Assembly: GCF_000499845.2 (NCBI RefSeq)
Contig: NC_023753.2
Span: 17,670,193 to 17,734,192, forward strand
DNA: 64,000 nucleotides
From: Phaseolus vulgaris
Lineage: Eukaryota > Streptophyta > Magnoliopsida > Fabales > Fabaceae
Direction: 5' to 3'
Position numbers and translations under genes: made by a program. The notes beneath the pieces are model-generated. The model was not told the origin of the DNA and did no database searches. It saw only the letters and a program-made list of their open reading frames with translations. Positions 21,124 to 32,100 of the stretch are shown piece after piece. Each line of letters opens with the position of its first letter. Within the stretch, counting starts at the first letter, position 1.

Positions 21124-22280
21124 ATAAATGAAGACACGTGATTACTATTCTATTGAAAATTAATATAAAATAATATCTATAATATATACATATATATAAA
21201 TAATATTATATTTTAAAAAAAATTATAAAAGATTTAGGTGAAACTACTACATTGGATGTCATCTATGCATTTCAAAAAGTAAAAAAAAAAAACTATTAAA
21301 TATTAACATTTTTATTCATATTGTGAAAATTGGAATGAATAATTTTGAAATATTTGAGAGTATGAGAATGCACGAATAAATTATGAGAATGCACGAATAC
21401 GTGCACCTCCATACATTCTTCCTACACTTTCATGTATTTTTTTAATTATAATCCTACACTTTTGAGTATATTTTAAGATTTTTTGTTCACTATTTTTTTT
21501 CATTTTCTAGTGTATACTGGTTTGTAAAACTTGTAACACTCCCTTACTATAATATGTATTATAAATTATATAATTTGGAATGTATTTTTGGATTTCAAAA
21601 TATCTTATGGATTGTACAATCCATAATAAATTTAAAAATTGCATTTCATATTACACAATCTGGATCCAGAAATACCTTATGGATTTTATAATCCAAAATT
21701 GTTTTTTTTTTAAAAGAAGTAAGTGTATTCCATATTGTAGAATTCGGGAGGTCAAAATAGAAAAAAAAATATTCCCTACAAAATATATTAAGAACAAATT
21801 GGTCTTTTCGTCTCATCTATTGGGTGTCTGGAGATGTTATGGAGATGTAAGAAGAAACAACCATACACGGGTTATGCGGTCTGTCCTGCCCCGCCCTATA
21901 CTTGGTCTGCATGGAATGTGAATTATGCGGGACATGTCTAAGTGGGCCAACAGATTAAAATAGGTAGTCAACCTTGCGTTTTTTATTATCGAACTGCCTC
22001 ACATTATTATCCTTAATTTATGAGGTGTTTCTTCTTTAACCCCTACATATTTTTTCATGCACCCCTACATTTTTAAAAATACAAAATTAGCCTTGCCATT
22101 TTTATTTGAAAAGGCATAGTTGATGGTTTCCATGACTACGCTTGTTTTTCTTGGTTGATTATTGTCGTTGGTAGAGGGTGCTTTAAGTTGAAAGGAGTAA
22201 GGGTGAAGGTGTGGTAGTCGTTTTGAAGTGTTGGTTGATTTGAAGGTAATAATTGAGTTTTATTCAAGAGGGTTAGGTGA
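21124..22280. repeat. Large tandem duplication, copy 2
   Basis: It parallels 19861-21123 block by block with many substitutions and a few deletions, the largest near 21660 where a segment of about 100 bases seen at 20400-20500 is missing. It ends at the same GAGGGTTAGGT word that ends copy 1. Confidence 0.88.
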
Positions 22281-23115
22281 TAATGGAGTTTAAAGGGGAA
22301 ATCAGGTTCTGTGGATTATGAACTAAACAATCTACAAGTAACCACTTAAAAACAAAAAAACTTTCATCACCTAAAAACACAAACTCATCCAACCAAAAAA
22401 TTGCAAAGAACCTCAGCCAACAAAAACAACAAATAAAACAGAAAAACAACACATAAACCAATACCGAATTGCTAAATTCAGGACTATTGTGAAACAGTAA
22501 TTCCAGTATCATTTCGGATCCGCCTTTCCGTTTAGCTTAGATGGACTACTAAATTTGATAGCCATAATATTAACTTTCGAATTCATTAACCCCAAAAAAA
22601 TAGAATACATAAACCAACCTGTTAGATAAAACAACTAGAAAAATTCAACCTAAAACACCACCACAATTGTCGCGCTTTTAATAGCAATGTGGATAAAAAA
22701 ATAAAAGAAAGAGACAGAAAAGTTTGTAACATGAGAATATGCTGCCTTTAAAGTTTTTAAAAACTCCAAAAATAATTTAGTAATTACATATAATTGTAAC
22801 GAAAAAAAATTAAGGGTAAAGAAGAAATACCTAATTTCTGTTGTGGAATATAATTTTTAATTCTAAATTAAATTTGTAACGATGGTAGTATGCTGCCTTT
22901 AAGGTTTTTAAAAACTCAATTAAGATTTTTAAAAATTGAAAAAATAATTTAGTAACTGCATATAAATGTAACGGTTCGGAGAAAAAAAAAATAAAGGTAA
23001 GGAAGAAATACCTAATTTCTGTAGTGGAATATAATTTTTGATTCTAAATTTCTAATTTCAAAATAAAGGGTAATTCTGAAATTTTAAAATTTTTATAAGT
23101 GTAGTTTCAAAATCT
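22281..23115. other. Upstream region of the SAWADEE-domain gene
   Basis: AT-rich DNA with two similar blocks of about 110 bases (near 22738-22860 and 22876-23040, sharing ATGCTGCCTTTAA and GAAATACCTAATTTCTGT). No coding signal is seen. The - strand open frame at 22273-22512 is low-complexity. Confidence 0.5.
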
Positions 23116-23123
23116 TATATATA
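23116..23123 (+). promoter_or_regulatory. Probable TATA box of the SAWADEE-domain gene
   Basis: TATATATA lies 55-62 bases before the ATG at 23178, a plausible core-promoter position that implies a short 5' leader. Inference only. Confidence 0.5.
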
Positions 23124-23177
23124 CTGTTGGAGTGGGTGGAAGCGAAAGGTGGCAGAAAGAAAGAGAGTAAAGAGAAA

Positions 23178-26100
23178 ATGCTGGCAGTTAAAGAAAAGAC
23201 GAGTGCGGTGGTTCCGGTGGCCAGTTACGCAACGGAGTTCAGAGCCTACAAAGACGACGCCTGGTACACGGTGTGCGTATTGTTCCATGGCGACACTCTC
23301 ACAGTGAAGTACTCGAACTTCTCCCCCGAAAACGACGACGCTTTTCGGCCCTCAGACTTTCAGAACATGAACGAAGTGGAGAACTTCAAGTTCCGGTTCA
23401 GACCGCTCTCCAAACAGGTTCAGGACGAGGAGTGTCGGTTACTCTCTCCCGGTGCTAGGGTCTGCGCTTGCCACTCCTTCGCCCACGACGACGTTCGCTT
23501 CTACGACGCCCTCGTCGACGGGGTCAGTCATCGCTAATCCTTCACCATTTCTTTAATACTCACATTTTATGTTCTCTACCTCTAGTTATTGGAAAATGCA
23601 ATTTTGGGTTATTAAAAATCTTTAACTCTACACTTTTTTTAATTTTTCAAAATTAAGTGAATTTAGTCCATTACTATTAAATTTTAAACCTATAACACTG
23701 AAAATACTAAATTCTAAATTTTAAACCCTAAATAACCCAACAATTAAACCCTAAATAACCCAACAAATCAAATATTAGTTGATGTTTAAGGAACCTGAAT
23801 TTTGGAAATGCTTTTGTATTTTTCACTCATTTAAGGAAATTAAGATTCTTCTTCTTTGGAAATGCCTTTCCACCGCTCCCGCGGCAAGTATTTTCTACAC
23901 TTATATTTTACATTTAGAAATTTTTAATAACATCTTACTATGCATGTTTCATGAAAATAATATTATAAGACAATTTACCTAATGCATCTAAATAAAAAAA
24001 TTCAAAATTTTTATTTAAAATATTATTTTTTAAAATAAATATTTCTTATGCGGGCTGACTCGCAGGTCTGTAAATCCTTATGCGTTGCGGGCTAGAAAAA
24101 TCAACCCGCAAATTCTATGTGGGGCAGACCAACCCGACCCACTTTTGGTAGGCCTGCGGGACGGGCCATCCCGCATTGCCACCCCTAATTTTCACCTAAA
24201 GGTCAAGTAAACTAGGGTTCTTCTTTCGAATTATTTTTTTATTTCTCACTCGAGACTTAGGAGATGAGAGTTTTTCTTTAGAACTATTTCTCATTAACAT
24301 CAATGGTCCGACCTCAAATTCACATAATTAACATCACTAGAATCAATTATGGCATCTAAAGTATTGTTTGCTTTGAAGTTTAGAACTCTATCACTAATTA
24401 TTATTGGTCTTGACTCCTAAAGATGTGAGACTATTTAGCGTACTAAAACAAACTTTAATATTTGTTACAACTTGTGGTTAAACTTGATTCTAAATGTATA
24501 ATAGGGTGAATAAGTAGGTAAGACACTTTTATCACTAACATGTTCTTATGTCTTGTTTGAATTGGGGGACAAGATTTGAGGAGTGAATTTAAAGGAACTT
24601 GAGGAAAGTATAAAGAAAATGATCTTGTTAAGATTAAGGTATGTTAGAGTGAATTTGTGAGAAAAATTTATTGGAGCTTGTGAGTAGTGATTTGGAGATT
24701 TTTTATTTTTTCTAAAATGTGTAAATTTTTAGTTAATTAAAATTTATATGAGTTTTGTTAAATAATTATTTTCAGAAAAATTACAAATTAGTTAACATTG
24801 TTGGAAATATGAAAAATTGTCATAATAAAATTCTCACTTATAAAGTAAGAAATGTAATAAATTTTAAAAACTTTTATTTCAACTTCAAATAAATTTTGAT
24901 GTAAAGAATAATAATTTTATTTTTATTATAAATACATGTAAAAAATATTTTCATAAAATCAAATCAAAATTAAAATTAATTTTTATTATTGTTAATAATA
25001 TTATTTAATAAATTTATTTTAGTTATTATTAAATATGTAATTTATATATATATATTTTATTATTGTTTATAATTTATTTATTATTATTTTAAAAATTTAT
25101 TTTAATTACTATTATTATTTAGATAGTTGAAGGTGTAGTCAACATCAAAATGTAATCATAATCACTATGAGTGCCAACAATCTCATCAAAACACTATGCT
25201 TGACCTAGCCTTGAATAATATTTTTTGTTCTTTGTCATCTTCTTGTAAAGTTGGGCTAGTTTAGATGATGATGCTCCTTTCATGGTTACATCAATAGGTG
25301 AAAACCATTGATCTTTAAGGGCATTTTATTGAATTTGTCCAAATAACATGTGATGTATCTTGAGAATTAGTGTTCTTTAGGTTTTCTTTGGGAATCTAGA
25401 CATTCAATGAAATTTGATATAGCTAGTATTTGATGCTTGACCCTTTTTTAAGCAATAGAAACAATCCACAAATGGTTATGTAAATGTTTTCTTAAATTGA
25501 AATAATTTCTAAAAGCTTTTTGTTTGTTTTGATGAGAAAAACCAATTAAAGCTTTGTCCATAACACACTTTAGGGAATTTAGGAGTGCATCTAGATTTGA
25601 TCTTCCAAATGTTAATTTCTCAAGAGTTTTCAAAAGATATTGTATTTTGCTAATTACTTGCGATCCTCACAATTATAAGTTTTCTCTTGAGAATATATAG
25701 TTGCACAAGGAGTTTCCATAAATCATTTCTTAAGCATTTAGTTTTCAAATTGTCATTTTCCTATTGAATATACAAAAGGTTATTAGATAGTTTGGGAACA
25801 TGAAATTCATTTTTTAAAGGAAAAGGAAGGTTGAAGGTGGATGTTACCACAACCAGTAATGGAGGTATTAGAACCATTAACAATAATAATATGTTGGTTA
25901 CCAGATAAAACAGTGTTGGATGAAAAATAAGATGAATGAGGTGTCATATGGTCAGTAGCACCAGAGTTTATAACCAAATATTTTCAGTACTAGAAGCATT
26001 AAAGGATAAAAAACTAGAACTCTTACCACTTATGGTTAAGGAACAATAGCTAGATGTCTTACTAAGGAAATCCATGAGAGCTCAAAATCGACTGAGCTTT

Positions 26101-29100
26101 GCAGATTGACAATATTTGGTTCCGTTCACAAAACTCACTTGTTTTTTTTCTAGTGGTGGTGGTCAACGGTCAATGAGACAATCAACGTTTAACGCGACGG
26201 TCAACAAAGGCTTACGATGATCAACGGTGGTGGTCTGCAGTCAACAGAAAAAAGGTTGCAGCAATGAAGGCTGCCCGAAAAAATGTAGAAGCAAAAAAAA
26301 AGTTGCAACAATGAAGGCTGCTTAGAAAACAAGGTTGCAGCAATGAAGGTTGCCCAAAAGAAATGCAGAGAGTCTTCTAAGATCAGGAGCTTTGATACCA
26401 AGTTGAAAGAAGAAGATTGAATATATTTCTAAATATCTTTACAAATGTGATTACAGTCTAAATTATAAATTATTTACAACCTAATTAAGGAAAGTAATAG
26501 GCACGGTCAAGGTTATCAAACTCTAGGGTAAACTCGTAAACCCTTAAGAGTTTAAGAGTCAGATGAAGGTTGCTAGGTCGACTTGGGAGTAAACTTGTTT
26601 TTGAGTAAACTCGGAGTTGACTCGGTCAAACTCGACCAAACTCGCGAGTCTAAGGCCGAGTCACCGAGTTGCAAAAAAAAGCCCCAAAACGGTGTGTTCC
26701 ATTCTAATTAGGTTAGATTTTAGGATTTCTTTTTACCTAGTTCCATTCTTCACACATCTTCTTCACTACGTCATCGCATGACGCATCCTCGTCGCACCGT
26801 GCATCCTCGCCGCCGATCGTTCGCAAAGCACTTCAGCCTTATATGTTGTGATGCGGCTGTTGTGATGACTTTTAGGGTTAGGACAAATTGGGTTTTGGAT
26901 TAGGGTTTTGAAATTAGGTTGGGGCTTTTAAAATGGGTTGGAGTTTTTTAGGTGATTCGATTTAGGACAGATTTTGGTGCATAACGATTTATTTTAGTTT
27001 TTTTTGGGCAGATTAGGTTTTTTTTTTATTTTAGGGTAGATTGGATTTTTTTTTTAAAATTTTGGATAATTGATTGTTTTTTTTTTTAAATTTTTTTTGT
27101 TGGCACACGGTAAGATGTGTGAAGTGATTTAAATTCAGCATTTTTACTACCACCTAGAAGTAAGAATGCTACAGGAAATAGATGAAGATGATGATGGAGA
27201 GAATCATGAAAATCTTGGAGATGATTTCCTTAGAGGATTAGATGAATGAGACTTTTAAACTTGATAACATTTGTGTTGTTTTAGTTATTTTGTTGGTGTA
27301 TGAACTTTTTTATTTCAATAATATGAAATTTTGCTATCATGAATTTTTTTGTTAGATTTTTTATGTGAAGGAGACTCGTGACTCTTACGAGTCTACGAGT
27401 CAGGTAGTCTAAGATTGTACGATTTTACGATATATATTCATGGTAACGATCTGCGATCACCAGAATAATACGATTCCGGTGGATCGCGTGGGATCGTCGA
27501 TTCCGGTGGATCTGTTTAAGATGGAGGCATCAACAACATATGGGATAGTTTGATATTAGGGCTTTTATTTAAGATGGAGGTAGCATAACATATGGGCTCA
27601 ATTAAATAAAAAGCCCAAATAAGTGAAAAGAACCCACTTACCTCCCAGTGAAAGAAATCACTTACTGCACAGTACTGAGAACGTTACAACTTCAACAGAA
27701 TTACAACTTCACTCCCACTCTCTTCTCCTCTTCCGTTTCATCTTCTCCTTTCCTTTCAATTTCCCCACTGCAGTCCCACTCTCCTCTATTTTTTCTCTTT
27801 GTAACCAAGTGCAACTTTTTTTTTCCTCTAATTTTTCTCACTGCAACCAAGTGCAGTTTTTTTTTCTCTATTGTTTCTCACTGCAACCAAGTGCAGATTT
27901 TGTTCCTCTGTTTTTTCTCACTGCAACCAAGTGCTGTTTTTTTTTCCTCTGTTTTATTTCAGTGCAACCCAATTTGCAGTCCCAAATTCCCATAATTAAA
28001 ATGACTTCTATACCCGTGATAGTGACTCTAAAAAATGCTCCAAGAAATAGGAGTGATGTTGCTAGGAAGCATTGTATCTTAGTTGATGGGGATACTAGAA
28101 AACTTCAATGCAAAATACTGTCAAAAGGTATTAACAAGGGGAGTTTATTGATTGAAGCATCACTTGGCTGGTACTCAAAAGGATGTTGGAGCATGCAAGG
28201 ATGCTCCTGATGAAGTTAAAAAGGAGATGTAGGAAATTGTTGTTGATTTGCAACAAAAATTAAATAAGAAATCAAGTCTTAGTTTGGAAGATGAGGAAAT
28301 GGCAAAAACTGGTGAGAAAAGAAAAAACAATGAGGAAGAGTCCACTCAGTCCATCTTCAGCCCTAGTGATAGAAATATTTTTAAGAATACACAAGCTACA
28401 ATCAACATGTTTAAGAAAGGTCTTAGAGAGGAGGCATGTCAAGCAATTACTAGGTTCTTTTATAACGATGTTATACCTTTCAATGTGACAAAGAGTGAAG
28501 AATTAACTGCTATGTTTGATTTGGTTTCAAAACCATGGTCTTGGATTTAAACCTCTATCCTATCATGAGATTATAGTCAAATATTTGAAGGAGGAAGTTA
28601 CAAATACATCACTTGCTCTACAATCACATAGGGATGAATGGAAGAAAACGGGATGTACGATTATGATTGATGGTTGGACTGATAAGAAAAGAAGGACAAT
28701 AATAAACTTCTTGGTGAACAGCCCAAAGGGAACTGTATTTCTGAAGTCCATAGATGCATCTGCTATATCTAAAACAGTCGAGAAAGTTTTTTAGATGATA
28801 AATAACATTGTTGAAGAGGTGGGGGAAAACAATATTATTCAAGTTGTCACTGATAATGCAACAAACTACAAAGTTGCTGGTCACATGTTGATGACAAAGA
28901 GAAAAAGTTGTTTTGGACACCTTGTGCAACACATTGGGTGGACTTAATGTTGGAGGATTATGAGAAGAAAATCTCAATCCATGAGGAGACCATTCCAAAA
29001 GGTAAAAAAATTACTACCTTTATTTATTTAAGATCTTCTCTAATATCTCTACTTCAACATTTCACAAAGGGAAAAGATTTGGTAAGACCTGGTATTACTC

Positions 29101-32100
29101 ACTTTGCTACATCTTTTTTGACATTAGGGTGTTTTCATGAGAATAAAGAAGCTTTAATTATAATGTTTACTCGCCGGATCACTCCGATTCGGTGAGAATC
29201 CGATCCAGCCACCGATCCAACGCGTTTTCTGCTTAAAAAATCATAAGATCACGATTTTTACGATATAACTCGCGATCTTACCAACACTGGGTGTGAGTAT
29301 GGTGATGAGTATCCAGAACTCCAAAAGTTTGTCATTCATGTATTGAGCTTGACATGTAGTTCTTCCGGATGTGAGTGTAACTGAAGTTCCTTTGAGATGG
29401 TAAGTTAACTTAAAATATATCTCTAGAATAAAATTAGTATTCTACTAATCCACTAATTACTTATAATATTTGTCTTTGCATTTGTTTAGGTCCACACAAA
29501 GAGAATAAATAGACTTAAGCAAAGCACAATGAATGATGTTGGTTTTGTTATGGCTAATTCAAAATTAGCTAAGAAGAAGCAAACAAGAAAACCAACTCAA
29601 ATTAATATTGATGATTGTTCATTTGATGATGAATGGATTATGGAAGATGAGCATGAGCATAATGTAACATTTGATTTGAATTTGTTGGGTATGAAGTCAG
29701 GACCAATTGGGTTGGGCTGACTAGACACCATATTTAGTGACTGAGCTTAATCATTGTATCCCTTTTATAATCTCTATTTAAAGAGATCATTGTACTTGTA
29801 ATTGATGTGCAACAGAACAGAATGAAAACCTAATACTTCAACATTGTACTTGTGTTGTTTATTTTCTGTAGTTGATTCGTGATTATGTGTAGCTTCTGCG
29901 TGCGTTTTTCTCATCAAGTGACATCAGAGCTTGATTCGTTTACACACTAGAGATCCAATCAGTAGAAATTAATCGACCCGAGACGTGAAAATTGCGACTG
30001 CAGTAGCGTCACAAAGCTAGCAGGGGCGACAACGTGACCCAAAGCTAGGGTTTCACAGGGGCGGCAGCGACATTCTAAAGCTAGGGTTGCATGTGCGTTC
30101 TGTAGGTGTGCTGGTTTGAGACGACATGGAGTGCAGTGTGACGGCGGTGACCAGCGACAGGGGTGGTGCAGAGCGCGCTAGTGCGGTGCGGAGTGCGAAC
30201 AACGGCGGTGCGCGTTCTAACAGCTGTGGTCCAGTGTGGCCGAGCGCCACTGTAGTGGGGACTGCGATCAGGTCTATTGGTGAGTGATTTTAGGTTGTGC
30301 AATTTTTGTGTTCTTGATTTAAGAAAAAAAAAGATTGCCAAGATTTGAAATTAGATGTACCGAGTATCTCGTTAGTCGTTTGAGATGGCAGAAGACGGAA
30401 AGTTCCGAATTGAAAAATTCGATGGTACAAATTTCAGTTGGTGGAAAATGCAACTTGGGGATTTGCTAGTTCAGTTACTGAGCACATCAATAAAATGAAT
30501 TCGATATTAGTCTGACTTACGTCAGTGGGCATTAAGTTCGATGATGAAATTTAAACTTTACTATTGATATCGTCATTACTTGACAGTTGGTCCGGAACGG
30601 TTGCAGGAGTTACCAGTTCAGCGGGATCCGATGGATTCACTTTTGAGAAGATTGTGATCTCATTCTTGACGAGGATGTCCGAAAAAGGAGTTTTGAGAAA
30701 TTATCTAGTGAATCGCTATATATCATCAGAGGTAAGAAAAATATCAGAGATAAGAAAAATATCGGAGATAGTGGGAGTATTGACAATAGAAGAAGTCAAT
30801 CAAAGACTCGAGATTGCTTAAGTGTAATATGTTGGAACTGCAAGGAGGTGAGACATTTCAGAAATCAATTCCCAAATGATAAACAAGTCTACATTGCAGA
30901 AGACTTCGCGGACGATGACCTTTTAGTCTGTTGTGCGGATAGCAGTGTGGATTCCTGGGTCATGGATTCGGATGCTTCATTTCATGCTACCCACAACAGT
31001 GAATCATTGCAAAATCTAGTTATTGGAGACTTTGGAAAGGTAAGACTAGCAAACAACATAACTCTTGATGTTACGGACATGAGTCACATAGTGTTGAAGA
31101 CACCAGTTCATTTCTGGACTTTGAAGGATGTCAGAGATGTTCCAAGCTTGAAGAAAAATTTGATTTCTATTAGGCAGATCAACGAACAGGGACATGAAGT
31201 GAAGTTCGCAAATCAGCAGTGAAAGGTCGTCAAGGGAAATCTTGTCATGACCCGCGGAAGAAAGAAAGGTTCGTTGTATATGTTCGGATTACCGTTTGAG
31301 GGAGTGACCATCCCTTTTAAGAAGATAAACAAAGTCTGGTTCAAAGAATCTCATGGGCAGAAGAGGGTTGTCTTTACAATAGAGAAACCCAGAGCCATAG
31401 GTCAGATTCAGGATGAACGAGCATGAAAAAGTTCAGGTAGACCAGTCAGAGGTACTTATGGCAATGGGAGCACAGGTTGTGCTTCAGCTGAGATTCCTAG
31501 ACGACAGTGGGTTAGGAGAACCAGTATTCGAGTTGTTGAAACATCTCCAGAAAATTTCTTGTTGAGTATGAAGTATGTTTGTTCTCAGGCTATTTCAGGA
31601 TTCGGTAGTTCCTGTAAGTGGGAGTCGGTAGGAACAGAGAACAGGTCAGTGACTGACGTGTTAAAACTCAGGGGAGTTTTAACAAAGTCTTAAAAAATGA
31701 TTAAGAAGGCTGGTGGCAACTAGAGGTGGAACATTGAGTTCCGTCGATAGATTACAAAAGTACATGTACACAGTTAAAGCGCAGGTGAACATTTTGGGCT
31801 GACTAGACACCATGTTTAGTGAGTGAGCTTAATCATTGTGTCTCTTTTATAATCTCTATTTAAAGAGATCATTGTACTTGTAATTGGTGTGCAACAGAAA
31901 ATAATGAAAACCTAATAGTTGCCCGTGTGGATGTAGGTTGCAGTTGGCGACCGAACCACGTTAAATATTGTGTTGTTTATTTTTTGCAGTTGATTCATGA
32001 TTATGTGTGTTGCTTCCGCGTGCGTTTTTCCCATCAGGATTCCTATCGAAGTAGGGGAGGATGAATCTTTACATAGTCATCACTTAGACATGATTGATTT

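Larger units (their letters stand above)
29683..32036 (+). mobile_element. Ty1/copia element, family D, inserted in the hAT transposase gene
   Basis: Two LTRs share TGGGCTGACTAGACACCAT, ATTTAAAGAGATCATTGTAC and GCGTGCGTTTTTC and end CATCA. A primer site AGTGACATCAGAGC follows the first. GAATT (29678-29682) and GGATT (32037-32041) flank it, four of five bases equal. On both sides lies hAT transposase sequence: MEDEHEHNVTFDLN before, and IPIEVGEDESLHSHH...LDKII-stop after. Confidence 0.8.

Noticed and set aside
23127..23177. Upstream TTG start giving 17 more residues to the SAWADEE-domain protein
   Set aside because: Plant translation normally uses the first ATG (23178); the extension is only an artefact of accepting TTG.
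30053..30341. - strand frames rich in Thr and Pro
   Set aside because: They lie in the GC-rich leader of copia-D and have no homology-like motifs.
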